Assembly: GCA_029974635.1 (NCBI GenBank)
Contig: JARKQY010000021.1
Span: 19,798-83,797 of the forward strand
Direction of reading: 5' to 3'
Source: Bacillota bacterium
GTDB taxonomy: Bacteria > Bacillota > UBA4882 > UBA8346
Length of the DNA stretch: 64,000 bases
Shown: one piece after another, positions 1-9,798 of the stretch
Numbering within the stretch: the stretch's first letter is position 1
How the letters are laid out: each line of letters opens with the position of its first letter
The notes under the pieces: generated by a model
What the model was told of the DNA's origin: nothing
Seen by the model: the letters and a program-made list of their open reading frames with translations, nothing else
The model's database searches: none
Program-made: the position numbers and the translations under genes

Positions 1-3000
1 GAATTTATATGCCGACCTCAAACATAATTTAGGGATTGGCGGTTTAAAAAACGTTAGGCTCATCAACCGGTACGATATACAGGGAGTATCCGCAGCCGAG
101 TTTGAGAAGGCCCGTTTTACTATTTTTGCAGAACCACCAGTGGATTTGGTATTTAATGAAAAAATTGAGGTGGGAAAAAACTCCCGGGTGCTGGCCATTG
201 AGTATTTGCCCGGCCAATATGACCAACGGGCCGATTCGGCGGCACAGTGTGTCCAAATTCTTACCCAAAAGGAAAAACCGGAGATTCGCTGCGCCAAAAT
301 AGTTGTTCTGGAAGGTGTTGTAAGTGATGAGGAGTATCAGCAGATCAAAGAATATTGCATTAATCCGGTGGAGAGCCATGAGGCTGCTTTACAGAAACCA
401 GCCACTCTGGATGCTGTAGTTCATATTCCTGAAAACGTAAGTGTTGTTCAAGGGTTCCTGGAAATGACCGCTGCCAAATTAGAGGAATTGTCGAATGAGA
501 TGAATCTGGCAATGGCCTTGGAAGATTTAAAATTTTGCCAAACCTATTTTAAGGGCACCGAACACCGGGACCCCACCATTACGGAGATTCGGGCCATCGA
601 TACCTATTGGTCCGATCATTGCCGTCATACCACTTTTCTTACCCGGATCCAGGACGTATCTTTTAAACCAGGTCCATATGAAGCGGTTCTTAAAACCGTA
701 TACCAGGATTATCTTGCTTCCCGGAAAACGGTTTACCTAAATCATGACAAATATCTTTCCTTAATGGATCTGGCCACTATCGCCATGAAAGAATTGAAAC
801 GCCGGGGGAAACTGGCCGATTTGGATGAATCGGAGGAGATTAACGCTTGCAGTATTGTAGTGAATGTGGATGTTAACGGTGAGAATCAAGAATGGCTCAT
901 CATGTTTAAGAATGAAACCCATAATCATCCTACCGAGATTGAGCCCTTTGGCGGCGCCGCTACTTGCCTGGGTGGAGCCATTCGGGATCCGTTGTCGGGC
1001 AGAGCTTATGTCTACCAAGCGATGCGGGTGACCGGATGCGGCGATCCCCGGGCTAGAGTGGAAGATACCATCCCGGGGAAATTGCCCCAGCGTAAAATAA
1101 CCACCGGAGCCGCCGCCGGCTATAGCTCCTATGGTAATCAGATTGGACTGGCTACTGGACAGGTGGCGGAGGTTTATCATAATGATTTTATCGCAAAACG
1201 AATGGAGATTGGGGCCGTTATTGGTGCTGCACCCAGGGAAAATGTGGTCCGGGAAGCCCCGGTATCTGGAGATGTTGTTATTTTGCTGGGAGGGCGAACG
1301 GGACGTGATGGCTGCGGTGGAGCTACAGGCTCCTCCAAGGAACATACCGAGGAATCCTTATTGACTTGCGGCGCTGAAGTTCAAAAGGGAAATCCGCCCA
1401 CCGAACGAAAGATCCAGCGTTTATTCCGGAATCTGGCGGTGAGCCGGATGATCAAAAAATGCAATGATTTTGGAGCAGGCGGTGTAGCTGTAGCTATCGG
1501 AGAATTAGCGGAAGGCTTGTCCATCGATCTGGATGCCATCCCGAAGAAATATGAAGGCCTGGACGGAACGGAACTGGCCATATCCGAATCCCAGGAACGG
1601 ATGGCCGTGGTGGTGAGTCCAAGAGATATGACTGCGTTCATCGATGCCGCCCGGGAGGAAAATCTGGAAGCTACGGTAGTTGCGTTGGTAACTGAGGAAA
1701 AAAGGCTTAAAATGACCTGGCGGGGGCAGACTATCGTTAATCTAAGCCGGCAGTTCTTGAACAGCAACGGCGTTTTACAAACTGCCAAAGTAACCGTGGA
1801 TTCCCCCCGGCCTGATGAGAATTATTTCCGTTGTTCCGCCTGGGAGGTTGTAACCCGTTGCGGCAGCCTGGAAGATGCATGGCTGCAAAATCTGCAGCAA
1901 TTAAACATATGCAGCCAAAAGGGATTGGTTGAAAGGTTCGATAGCACCATCGGCGCGGGAACGGTATTAATGCCCTTCGGCGGCAAATACCAGCTTACCC
2001 CGGCAGAAGGAATGGTTGCCAAAATTCCGGTATTGAACGGAACCACGAATACGGGAACCGTGATGACCTTTGGGTATAATCCGGATCTGGCCAAATGGAG
2101 CCCCTTTCATGGAGCTCTATATGCCATCATTGAGGCAGCCAGCAAAGTGGTAGCCATTGGCGGCGATTACCGCAAAATTCGGTTGACTTTGCAAGAATAT
2201 TTTGAGAAGCTTGGCAAGGATCCCTTGAAATGGGGGAAGCCTTTCAGCGCGTTGCTGGGCGCGTATTACGCCCAAATGGCCTTAGGCGTTCCGGCCATCG
2301 GAGGCAAGGACAGTATGAGCGGCACTTTCAAGGAGATGACGGTTCCGCCCACTCTGGTGGCTTTCGCGGTAACAACGGTGGCTGTAAACCGGGCGCTTTC
2401 CAATGAATTTAAAGAAACCGGCAGCCGGGTGATATTGGTGCCTTTAGAGCGGGATGTTTGTGATATTCCGGTTTTTGGGCAGCTTGAGCGTAATTTCATT
2501 AAGATCCATGATTTGATTCGGGCCGGGAAAGTTTTGTCCGCCCAAAGCATTCGCCGTGGCGGGTTGGCTGAGGCCATCTCCAAAATGTGTTTCGGCAATA
2601 AGATCGGTTTTGTATTTGAAGGATATATGGATCCGGAAAATCTGTTTTCCCCCGATTATGGCTCATTGGTGCTTGAAATACCAGGTTCTGAAGATATTCA
2701 TACTTTACTCTCTGGATTGAATTATTGTTGTTTAGGATATACCACTGCGGAACCCGCGATTCAAATCAATAATACCGTAATTAACCTGGAGAGGGCTCTT
2801 GAAAAGTGGCAAGAACCGTTGGAAGCCGTTTTTCCGACGAAGGTCCCGGCAAAACAATCCAGCCATCCGGTCCGTTACGAATATGCTCATGGCGGTGGCG
2901 GTAAACCCATCGCTCCTGTTGCCAGACCGCGGATTTTTATGCCGGTTTTTCCGGGGACCAATTGTGAATATGATACAGCCGAGGCCTTTGAAAGAGCGGG

Positions 3001-3721
3001 TGGCATTACCGATATGATGATTATCCGGAATCTCTCTCCGTGGGAGATAGAGGCTTCCATTGAAATGATGGCCCGGAAGATTGATAACGCCCAAATCATT
3101 ATGCTGCCGGGAGGATTCAGCGGCGGTGATGAGCCGGACGGTTCCGGAAAATTTATTGCCACCGCATTTCGTAATCCCTATGTCAAAGATGCTGTAATGC
3201 GATTATTGCGGCAACGGGACGGATTAATGCTGGGGATCTGCAACGGATTTCAGGCCTTGATAAAGTTGGGACTGGTGCCGTACGGCGAGATCCGGGATAT
3301 CGAAGACTCGGATCCAACCCTGACATTCAATACCATTGGGCGGCATGTCTCCTGTATGGCCAGGACCAAAGTTGGCTCGACCCTTTCACCCTGGTTGAAC
3401 AAGGTAAAACTCGGAGATATTCATACCATTGCGGTTTCTCACGGCGAAGGCCGGTTTGTGGCCAATGAGCAGGTTTTAAAAATACTGCTTCAAAACGGGC
3501 AAATCGCGACTCAATATGTGGATCCCGATGGTGAACCCACTTGTAATCTGCCTTATAACCCCAACGGATCCATAGAGGCCATCGAGGGAATTACCAGTCC
3601 CGACGGCCGGATATTCGGTAAAATGGGCCATTCGGAGCGGGTAGGACCGAATGTCGCCAAAAACGTACCCGGTGCGAAAGAGCAGCTGATATTTGAGGCC
3701 GGAGTGGAATATTTCAAGTAA
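1..3721 (+). CDS. purL: Phosphoribosylformylglycinamidine synthase, large single-chain form (5' end outside window)
   Basis: Catalyses ATP- and glutamine-dependent conversion of FGAR to FGAM in purine synthesis, in the cytoplasm. The frame is open from base 2, so the true start lies upstream; a GTG at 140 is only an internal codon, since residues before it (LNRYDI-type N-terminus) match the family. About 1239 residues are visible, close to the full length of the clostridial single-chain clade, so only a few N-terminal residues are missing. Visible motifs are the ATP-site segment NETHNHPTEIEPFGGA (about nt 910-960), a second synthase half with GGKDSMSG (about nt 2300), and a C-terminal class I glutaminase domain with the nucleophile Cys in GICNGFQ (about nt 3237) and the catalytic His in AVSHGEGR (about nt 3430). 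No other pur gene lies downstream. Identity is secure. Confidence 0.96.
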   Translation, partial: NLYADLKHNLGIGGLKNVRLINRYDIQGVSAAEFEKARFTIFAEPPVDLVFNEKIEVGKNSRVLAIEYLPGQYDQRADSAAQCVQILTQKEKPEIRCAKIVVLEGVVSDEEYQQIKEYCINPVESHEAALQKPATLDAVVHIPENVSVVQGFLEMTAAKLEELSNEMNLAMALEDLKFCQTYFKGTEHRDPTITEIRAIDTYWSDHCRHTTFLTRIQDVSFKPGPYEAVLKTVYQDYLASRKTVYLNHDKYLSLMDLATIAMKELKRRGKLADLDESEEINACSIVVNVDVNGENQEWLIMFKNETHNHPTEIEPFGGAATCLGGAIRDPLSGRAYVYQAMRVTGCGDPRARVEDTIPGKLPQRKITTGAAAGYSSYGNQIGLATGQVAEVYHNDFIAKRMEIGAVIGAAPRENVVREAPVSGDVVILLGGRTGRDGCGGATGSSKEHTEESLLTCGAEVQKGNPPTERKIQRLFRNLAVSRMIKKCNDFGAGGVAVAIGELAEGLSIDLDAIPKKYEGLDGTELAISESQERMAVVVSPRDMTAFIDAAREENLEATVVALVTEEKRLKMTWRGQTIVNLSRQFLNSNGVLQTAKVTVDSPRPDENYFRCSAWEVVTRCGSLEDAWLQNLQQLNICSQKGLVERFDSTIGAGTVLMPFGGKYQLTPAEGMVAKIPVLNGTTNTGTVMTFGYNPDLAKWSPFHGALYAIIEAASKVVAIGGDYRKIRLTLQEYFEKLGKDPLKWGKPFSALLGAYYAQMALGVPAIGGKDSMSGTFKEMTVPPTLVAFAVTTVAVNRALSNEFKETGSRVILVPLERDVCDIPVFGQLERNFIKIHDLIRAGKVLSAQSIRRGGLAEAISKMCFGNKIGFVFEGYMDPENLFSPDYGSLVLEIPGSEDIHTLLSGLNYCCLGYTTAEPAIQINNTVINLERALEKWQEPLEAVFPTKVPAKQSSHPVRYEYAHGGGGKPIAPVARPRIFMPVFPGTNCEYDTAEAFERAGGITDMMIIRNLSPWEIEASIEMMARKIDNAQIIMLPGGFSGGDEPDGSGKFIATAFRNPYVKDAVMRLLRQRDGLMLGICNGFQALIKLGLVPYGEIRDIEDSDPTLTFNTIGRHVSCMARTKVGSTLSPWLNKVKLGDIHTIAVSHGEGRFVANEQVLKILLQNGQIATQYVDPDGEPTCNLPYNPNGSIEAIEGITSPDGRIFGKMGHSERVGPNVAKNVPGAKEQLIFEAGVEYFK

Positions 3722-3749
3722 GAAACCATTGGGTAAAGGTGAAATCCGG

Positions 3750-4760
3750 ATGAAATGGTTAAAACCGAAGGAATGCGGTTTATGCAAAGCGGCTTATACG
3801 TGTCCTGCCAAAAACGGCGCTTCAAAAATAACCCGGCTGCCTGATTACTGGTTGCAGAAGGTTTTGCGAAAGATATCAGCCGCAGCCCAGTTTCCGGCCG
3901 GGCTATACCTGCAGTTTCATACCGATTCCACCCGGCTGGTCATCAAATATGGCTGCGGAATGGCGGCCGGGGTCGTGCCGCAAAAAATGGCGATCCAGGT
4001 AAACGAACATTTACTGGAGTATCAGGTTCAATCCGGTGAAGAAAATGAATTTATGATCAATTTGCACAATGCCGCCGTTAAATTGATTACCATTCATCTC
4101 CCTTGGGGAGCGGAAATGATTCTCTCCGGGATTGGCATTGACGACAACGCCACTCTTGCCCCTTGCCATGATAAACGCAAAACCATCTGTTTTTGCGGTG
4201 ATTCCGTGACTCAAGGGTTCTATGCTTCCAATCCGGTTTTGACTTATCCTTATTTAGTCAGCCGGGAACTGGGTATGCATTGTATCAATCATGGTTATAG
4301 CAGTTTGATATTACCGGATCCGGGAACTGCAATCTATCTTGCCAAAGAAGTATCCTGGGACATACTCTGTATTTCCCTGGGTGTAAATGCTTACCTTACC
4401 GGCTCCAAATCGGCGGCGGAATTTGAAAAGCTGTATCGCGTGTTTCTGGAAATCATCCGTTTGTCCAAACCCAATAAACCCATATTTTGCATTACGCCTA
4501 TTTGGCAAAAAGACAGTGACGGCGACGGTGTAAAAAATGCCAAGCGGAACAGCCTGCAAGATTATCGCAAGGCTGTTCAAAACGCGGTCCTTCATTTTCA
4601 AACCAAAGATCCGCATTTCTATTTAATTAATGGCTTGTTATTGATTGATTCGGGGGAAGATCTTTGCGATGACGGACTGCATCCCGATGATTCGGGAATG
4701 AAAGCCATTGCCAAAGGTATTTTGTTGTCGTTGAAAATTAATGGCTTTAAAGTCGATTGA
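3750..4760 (+). CDS. SGNH/GDSL-family hydrolase, cytoplasmic
   Basis: A 336-residue protein with SGNH esterase blocks: GDSVTQG (nucleophile Ser) near residue 150, a conserved Gly and GVNA in place of GxND (block III), and DDGLHP (catalytic Asp and His) near the C-terminus. The N-terminal ~130 residues form a separate domain, probably a beta-sandwich as in other two-domain SGNH esterases, and contain a Cys cluster (CGLCKAAYTC). No signal peptide is visible. I chose ATG 3750 because AAAGGTGA stands just upstream; a TTG at 3693 would overlap purL. Likely a carbohydrate or acyl esterase; the substrate cannot be read from the sequence. Confidence 0.75.
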   Translation: MKWLKPKECGLCKAAYTCPAKNGASKITRLPDYWLQKVLRKISAAAQFPAGLYLQFHTDSTRLVIKYGCGMAAGVVPQKMAIQVNEHLLEYQVQSGEENEFMINLHNAAVKLITIHLPWGAEMILSGIGIDDNATLAPCHDKRKTICFCGDSVTQGFYASNPVLTYPYLVSRELGMHCINHGYSSLILPDPGTAIYLAKEVSWDILCISLGVNAYLTGSKSAAEFEKLYRVFLEIIRLSKPNKPIFCITPIWQKDSDGDGVKNAKRNSLQDYRKAVQNAVLHFQTKDPHFYLINGLLLIDSGEDLCDDGLHPDDSGMKAIAKGILLSLKINGFKVD

Positions 4761-4794
4761 TCTTGGATTACAATAGGGTGCTGGTCAAAGAACA

Positions 4795-4900
4795 TTTTAG
4801 ACGGGATTTACAGGATTTATTGGATTAAAGCATTTTACACCTTCGTTTTTAGCTCTTGCATATATAAAAAATCCTCTTAATCCAGTTAATCCTGTCAAAA
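4795..4900. repeat. Interspersed repeat with imperfect terminal inverted repeats, copy 1
   Basis: A 106-bp intergenic element starting ttttagacgggatttacagg and ending with the inverse pattern (aatcct...taatcctgtcaaaa). A close copy lies at 46838-46937. The ends pair imperfectly over about 27 bp, so it can fold as one hairpin. It lies between the SGNH hydrolase and the yhfC-dapA operon. The remainder of this gap (to 5012) shows only the ribosome site of the next gene. Confidence 0.7.
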
Positions 4901-5012
4901 AAAGCCTTACTGTATATCAGTTTGCAGGATGGTCTGAAAAAATTCTGTATATTTTGAACATGATTTTGATTGTTAAGATACTGCAAATTCTAATCCGGGT
5001 TAGGAGGAATAA

Positions 5013-5825
5013 ATGGTCAGTTCTACCGCCATCGCTTTTATGTTATTATCGATTGTCATTGTATTTGGAGTGCCCATTGGCTTGTGGCTTTATTTTTACA
5101 AGTCTTACAAGATTGCTTTCAAAGCGGTTGCTGTTGGCGCGCTGGTGTTTTTTGTATTTCAGATTCTTCTCCGGATCCCTCTATTAAGCCTGTTAGCCGG
5201 TATGGGTTGGATTAAGAATATAACCGGATCCGGTTCCTGGCTAAATATATTATTTTACGCTCTATTTTTGGCATTTACGGCCGGGATCTTCGAGGAAGTC
5301 GGAAGGTATTTGGGGTTCAAGTTTTTCCTCCGCAAGGAACTGGCATGGAAAAACGGCGTTGCTTTCGGAGTCGGCCACGGGGGTGCCGAAGCCGTTTTAT
5401 TGGTCGGATTTGGAACTTTTAATTATATTATCTATAGTTTGTTAATTAATGCCGGTAAGTTTAGCAGCCTGGTGGCCGCCAAACTGCCTTCTCAAGTCGC
5501 CGAAAACTTGCGAAACCTGCTGGTGAATTCACCTCCCTGGATGTTTGGGCTGGGAGGCGTTGAACGAATCATGGCCATGATGATCCATATCGGTTTTTCA
5601 GTATTGGTATTATACAGCGTAATGGCCCGAAAGCCCCGGTTTTTGCTTTATGCGGTATTGCTTCACGGGATTGTCAATCTTCCGGCGGGATTATACCAAT
5701 TAAAAGTTTTGAATATTTGGATTACCGAGGTTTTTGTCCTTATTGCCGCCGGATTAAGCTGGTATTTAGCTTATAAGTTTAAACCGGTTTTTGATAAATT
5801 GAAGAAATCGGAGGAGGTTTCATGA
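5013..5825 (+). CDS. YhfC-family intramembrane protease (polytopic membrane protein)
   Basis: A 270-residue hydrophobic protein with about seven or eight membrane segments. It carries FEEVGRY near residue 95 and GHGGAEA near residue 118, the paired Glu and His motifs of the YhfC family of putative glutamic-type or metal-dependent intramembrane proteases related to the CPBP/PrsW clan. The start is ATG 5013 behind TTAGGAGGAA. The stop overlaps the dapA start by four bases (ATGA), so the two are translationally coupled. A role in envelope-stress or peptide processing is inferred from the family; the substrate is unknown. Confidence 0.8.
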   Translation: MVSSTAIAFMLLSIVIVFGVPIGLWLYFYKSYKIAFKAVAVGALVFFVFQILLRIPLLSLLAGMGWIKNITGSGSWLNILFYALFLAFTAGIFEEVGRYLGFKFFLRKELAWKNGVAFGVGHGGAEAVLLVGFGTFNYIIYSLLINAGKFSSLVAAKLPSQVAENLRNLLVNSPPWMFGLGGVERIMAMMIHIGFSVLVLYSVMARKPRFLLYAVLLHGIVNLPAGLYQLKVLNIWITEVFVLIAAGLSWYLAYKFKPVFDKLKKSEEVS

Positions 5826-6697
5826 AGGTACAAGGCGTATGGCTTCCAATAGTAACCCCGTTTATCAATGATGAAGTCGATTATGAATCTTACCAAAAGT
5901 TAATCGAGTACTATCTTCAAAAGGGGATTCATGGTTTGATTCCGCTGGGGACTACCGGAGAAAGTCCTACGGTGGGCGAGGCCGAATTTGAACAAATTAT
6001 CGACCGGACCGTCGCCATCGTAAATAAACGGGTCCCGGTCTTTGCCGGAGTGGGAGGTAATTGTACCCACAAAACGGTCCAATTGGTAAACAAGATTGAA
6101 AAATATAATATCGACGGCATTTTGTCCGTTTGTCCCTATTATAACCGGCCGGATCAAAACGGGATTTATCAACATTTTTTAAAGATTGCGGAGTCCACTG
6201 ATTTGTCCATCTTGATTTATAATATTCCCTACCGGACCGGCCGCAATATCGAAAATGATACCATGCATAGACTGGCTGGTATACAAAACATTATCGGAGT
6301 GAAAGACTCCTGCGGGGATTTCAAGCAAGCCATAGAACTTTTGCAACACCGGCCGGCTGATTTTTCAATTCTTACCGGAGAGGATATTTTATTCTATTCT
6401 ACCCTTGGATTGGGCGGTGATGGAGGCATACTGGCCTCAGCTCACCTGGAAACCGGCAAGTTCGTTTCGATTTTTAATTTGATGCAAGAAAACAATTATC
6501 AAAGAGCTTTGGAAATATGGCGCGAAATTGCTGATTTGATTCCCTTGTTGTTTGTGGAGCCCAATCCGGCGCCTTTAAAATATTGCTTATGGAATCAGGG
6601 ATTGATTCAATCTCCGGAAACCAGGCTACCGATTACCGGGATTTCGGAGGGACTGAAAGCCAGGTTGAATGGGGTGATAATGGTTGAAAATGATTAA
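5822..6697 (+). CDS. dapA: 4-hydroxy-tetrahydrodipicolinate synthase
   Basis: A class I aldolase TIM barrel of 291 residues that condenses pyruvate with aspartate semialdehyde in lysine and diaminopimelate synthesis. Visible landmarks are LGTTGESPT (residues 41-49, pyruvate carboxylate binding), YNIPYRTG (Tyr about 133) and GVKDSCGD (Schiff-base Lys about 160). Full family length. It overlaps yhfC by four bases and the following PAP2 gene by eight, so the three form one operon. Paralogous pyruvate aldolases (KDG or sialic-acid lyase types) share the fold, but the GTTGE and YNIPYRT motifs favour DapA. No other lys genes are nearby. Confidence 0.85.
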   Translation: MKVQGVWLPIVTPFINDEVDYESYQKLIEYYLQKGIHGLIPLGTTGESPTVGEAEFEQIIDRTVAIVNKRVPVFAGVGGNCTHKTVQLVNKIEKYNIDGILSVCPYYNRPDQNGIYQHFLKIAESTDLSILIYNIPYRTGRNIENDTMHRLAGIQNIIGVKDSCGDFKQAIELLQHRPADFSILTGEDILFYSTLGLGGDGGILASAHLETGKFVSIFNLMQENNYQRALEIWREIADLIPLLFVEPNPAPLKYCLWNQGLIQSPETRLPITGISEGLKARLNGVIMVEND

Positions 6698-7538
6698 ATT
6701 TTTACAGTCCTTCGCCAATCCTTTTCTGGACAAAATCTTCATCGGCATTACCATGCTGGGGGAAGATTATTTTTTTATCCTAATCGTGGCTTTATTATTT
6801 TGGTGCATCCGGAAAGAATGGGGTTACCGGCTTGGCGTGGTTTTGTTGACGAGTTCGGTTTTGAATTTAACCGTCAAAGAAGTATTCCAAGTGCCGCGTC
6901 CGATTGGAGAACCGGGGATTCGCTCGCTACGGCTGGAAACCGCCGGGGGATTTTCTTTTCCAAGCGGCCATACTCAGAATATCGCCGTACTTTCCGTCAC
7001 ACTGGCTCTCTGGGCCAAGAAACACTGGATACATATTTTCAGTATTCTAGCTATTGTTTTGGTAGGCATTTCCCGGATGTACCTGGGAGTACATACACCG
7101 GTGGATGTAATTGGCGGAGCAGTCATCGGAGCTGGTTGGGCGTTGGGGATTAACCGGTTATTTGACTATGCGGAATCTAGACTGATTGCGCACCGGCGTG
7201 TACAGATTGTTTTTTTTCTGCTTGGTCTTGGTATTTTGATTGGCCTTTGTTATTTTGCGACTCCCGATTATGGTAAGGCTTCCGGAGCGGCCCTGGGGTT
7301 ATTAACGGGGTACTTTGTCGAGCCAAGGTTTATCGGGTATGAGCCTAAGGCGCGGTTTTGGAAGCAAGTGGTGAAGTTTGTGTTGGGAATTACTGTGCTG
7401 TTAGGGATCGAGATTTTCGGCAAGCAGCTGTTGCCGGACCGGTTAATAGGCCATTTCATTAGGTATTATCTGATGGGAATCTGGGCCACCATCCTGGCGC
7501 CTTTAATATTTAAAACGATGTTTATCGAAAAAAAATAA
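6690..7538 (+). CDS. PAP2-superfamily membrane phosphatase
   Basis: An integral membrane phosphatase of 282 residues. The three acid-phosphatase motifs are present in order: KEVFQVPRP, PSGHT and SRMYLGVHTPVDV (catalytic His residues in the second and third). About eight membrane segments follow and surround them. Known relatives dephosphorylate undecaprenyl pyrophosphate or lipid phosphates at the outer face of the membrane; which applies here is not visible. ATG 6690 is used with GGGGTGAT upstream; a TTG two codons earlier (6684) is possible. Third gene of the yhfC-dapA operon, and a terminator follows. Confidence 0.82.
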   Translation: MIKFLQSFANPFLDKIFIGITMLGEDYFFILIVALLFWCIRKEWGYRLGVVLLTSSVLNLTVKEVFQVPRPIGEPGIRSLRLETAGGFSFPSGHTQNIAVLSVTLALWAKKHWIHIFSILAIVLVGISRMYLGVHTPVDVIGGAVIGAGWALGINRLFDYAESRLIAHRRVQIVFFLLGLGILIGLCYFATPDYGKASGAALGLLTGYFVEPRFIGYEPKARFWKQVVKFVLGITVLLGIEIFGKQLLPDRLIGHFIRYYLMGIWATILAPLIFKTMFIEKK

Positions 7539-7570
7539 ACAATTAATGTTAAATCGACAGATGTTTGCCG

Positions 7571-7605
7571 GCTTCAGGCTAATTCGCCCGAAGCTTTAAT
7601 TTTTT
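7571..7605 (+). terminator. Intrinsic terminator after the PAP2 gene
   Basis: Stem gcttcaggc / gcccgaagc with one mismatch, loop of about six bases, then a T-rich run (tttaatttttta). Confidence 0.65.
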
Positions 7606-7955
7606 ATTTGATAGCAAAGGAACTAATTTGGTAAACTTCCAGATCTGTAAACCATAGTTTTTCCCTGTAAAAATCGCTGTTTATTGACACCCTTTATTTT
7701 GAATTTCATATACTGCTTATGAGCCTTTGGCCTAAAATTAACAGTATGGTTCAAGATGAAAGGAACTATAAGAAGTGTGATAAACTCTATTCTTAACAAA
7801 ATATGCGCACTTCTTCCCAAGAAGTTATGTGAAAACGCAAGGAGAATCGTTTTTGTTTTACTGAAAGGAATCTTTTTCACATAACGTCTACGAGAGCTAT
7901 TTGCGCCAGTCATATTTTGTTTGGGAGCAAATATAGTCGTAAAGGAGGTCTACCA
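7606..7955. other. Intergenic stretch with a long hairpin at 7824-7885
   Basis: No supported gene. A 12-bp perfect inverted repeat, gttatgtgaaaa (7824-7835) and ttttcacataac (7874-7885), encloses a 38-base loop just upstream of the SleB-like gene. Function unknown; it could be an mRNA leader structure. The rest shows no recognised signal except AAAGGAGGTC (7941-7950), the ribosome site of the next gene. Confidence 0.5.
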
Positions 7956-8339
7956 TTGACCGATTTGGAAGCATTAACCCGTATCATCTGGGGTGAAGCC
8001 GAGTCCGAAATCTTTGAAGGGAAGCTAAGTGTTGGCGCATCCATTATCAATCAAGCCCAAGCGGAAAACCGGACAATTTTACAAGTAATTGAAACTCCCG
8101 GACAGTTTGAAGCTTACGCCAACCGCCGTTTTTGGCAAGCTCCTTATGACACCCAAGATCCGGCCGTCGTCCAAGCTAAACAAGCGGCCACCCGAGCACT
8201 TCAGGGAGAAGACCCGGTATATGAAAAAACCCATTTTTGCGCTTTTCAAAAAAGTCCCTGCCGCTGGCATTATCTTCAAACCCCGCCGCTTCAATTTGTA
8301 GGACAGCACTTATTTGTCCGTTCCAGGGCCTATGAATAA
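7956..8339 (+). CDS. SleB-like cell wall hydrolase domain protein (Hydrolase_2)
   Basis: A 127-residue single-domain protein matching the SleB/CwlJ catalytic domain. It opens with LTRIIWGEAESE, containing the catalytic Glu, followed by GKLSVGASIINQ (usual form: gq.aVaaVilNRv), and ends with the QHLFVRSRAYE-type core. SleB-family enzymes are lytic transglycosylases of spore cortex or vegetative peptidoglycan. There is no signal peptide or LysM repeat, as in CwlJ-type proteins that work without export. Start is TTG 7956: AAAGGAGGTC lies seven bases upstream, whereas the open frame above it (from 7917) contains that ribosome site and is not coding. Confidence 0.75.
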   Translation: MTDLEALTRIIWGEAESEIFEGKLSVGASIINQAQAENRTILQVIETPGQFEAYANRRFWQAPYDTQDPAVVQAKQAATRALQGEDPVYEKTHFCAFQKSPCRWHYLQTPPLQFVGQHLFVRSRAYE

Positions 8340-8396
8340 ACAGCGCTACAACATCAAATAACCGAATATAAAGTAGAATGTTGGAGGAGAGATTCC

Positions 8397-9680
8397 ATGT
8401 TGAACACTTTTCATTATACGCTGAGGACCAGCTCTCAAACGGGCGGTTTCATCAATGCCGCAGTCAGATATGATGTTTATTATGATATGAACCGGGGTAT
8501 TTCATATTATGTTGAGCTTCAGGCTCCGTTAAATGAGACATCCCGCAGTTTGCAGACGGTATGGAGAGCCAGAATCGTCAATGAAGCAAGGGACCGGCGG
8601 CTTGAATACGATGAATTACAACGCATTTATTATCAAACCCGGCAGACAATCCAGGTAGAAAGCGCTTTGTATAAACTTCAGGAAGATTTGATGGAGTTTT
8701 TACGGACAAATCAGGGAATACCGGTGGATGATCTGAACATGGACGGGAAGCAGTATCCGGGATACCGCTTAAATACCTTGACGATTTGGTACGATCCGGA
8801 AAACTTTGTGCCCATCCGGCGTGAAAATCTGGACCGGGGCAATCTAATCATCGATCAATTCACCTATCATTCCATCAACGAGTCGATTAACCCGGAAGTG
8901 TTTATGCTTCCTAAACCGGCCGAAGCCGTTGCCGATTTTAACCTGTATCCGGAGGCCCCTGTTTTGCCCCGGTTTGATACCGTAACCGATGCTGAAAGTC
9001 CCCAGGCCGGAGTATATGTGGAAACCCTTTTAAATGCAATAAAGCGGCATGTCATTTTAAACCAATGGGAATATGGGCCGTTTTCAACCATTAAATTGCC
9101 CTGGCTAACGGATATGAAGGTTACCATTTACCGTGGGATAACCCCGGAGCTGCGTCCGCCCCTGGTGGTGGTCTTTGAAGTACCGGAACTGGGACCGGTT
9201 TATTTCTTAGTCACTTATGACTTTTTGGGCTATGTAGTAACAGGGTTCACTGAAAATCCTTATGATGTAAGCCGCTATGAACTTCTGCCCATAACCGCCA
9301 CCGTTCGTCTTGAGGAATTAGTACCGCTTTACGCCGCCCCTTCGCCGGAAAAAGAGTTTGTGATCAGCAATTTCATTATCTCAGCCCAAAGCAACGACAC
9401 ATTTATTAATGCTTTTGATATGGGGGGCAAGACCTTCCCCATGATCATTAAAAATTTCAGCTTTCATGAGAACGAAGGTTATTTTATCATGGATGTTTAT
9501 GGTAAGGAGTATTGGGATAACGCCAATATGGAAGCCATGTTTAATTATGTGATCTCCGGTCAAATGGCCGATGCTCATACCACCCCGGTGATCATTTATG
9601 CGGTAAACACCTTGAAACGTCTGGGGATTTATCGTGAGATCAGCATGCCCCAATACCGTGAGGTTGCAGGAACGATATAA
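8397..9680 (+). CDS. Unrecognised 427-residue protein
   Basis: Well-supported gene (ATG 8397 behind TTGGAGGAGAG, smooth codon use) but I do not recognise the family. The N-terminal ~190 residues alternate beta-like stretches with a helical segment (about 65-110) and end in FTYHSINESINPEVFMLPKP, which recalls the end of LolA/outer-membrane-lipoprotein-sorting folds (lipid-binding half barrel). The second half (about 205-420) is rich in hydrophobic beta strands. No signal peptide and no membrane segment. It precedes a secreted unknown protein in the same direction with a 118-bp gap, so the two may be co-transcribed. Confidence 0.7.
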   Translation: MLNTFHYTLRTSSQTGGFINAAVRYDVYYDMNRGISYYVELQAPLNETSRSLQTVWRARIVNEARDRRLEYDELQRIYYQTRQTIQVESALYKLQEDLMEFLRTNQGIPVDDLNMDGKQYPGYRLNTLTIWYDPENFVPIRRENLDRGNLIIDQFTYHSINESINPEVFMLPKPAEAVADFNLYPEAPVLPRFDTVTDAESPQAGVYVETLLNAIKRHVILNQWEYGPFSTIKLPWLTDMKVTIYRGITPELRPPLVVVFEVPELGPVYFLVTYDFLGYVVTGFTENPYDVSRYELLPITATVRLEELVPLYAAPSPEKEFVISNFIISAQSNDTFINAFDMGGKTFPMIIKNFSFHENEGYFIMDVYGKEYWDNANMEAMFNYVISGQMADAHTTPVIIYAVNTLKRLGIYREISMPQYREVAGTI

Positions 9681-9798
9681 GTAAAAATTTTGATGCGCTT
9701 GAAGGAATAAACGTAAAAATATGGAATAGTTAACGAATGAGAAAATGGAAGCATTTTTAATTCCTGTATCCGGCGAATAGTTTTTGACTAAGGAGAGA

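Noticed and set aside
7623..7913. Open frame of 96 codons on the minus strand in the gap before the SleB-like gene
   Set aside because: No ribosome site at its start, biased basic/low-complexity composition, no family resemblance, and it spans a hairpin and a terminator.
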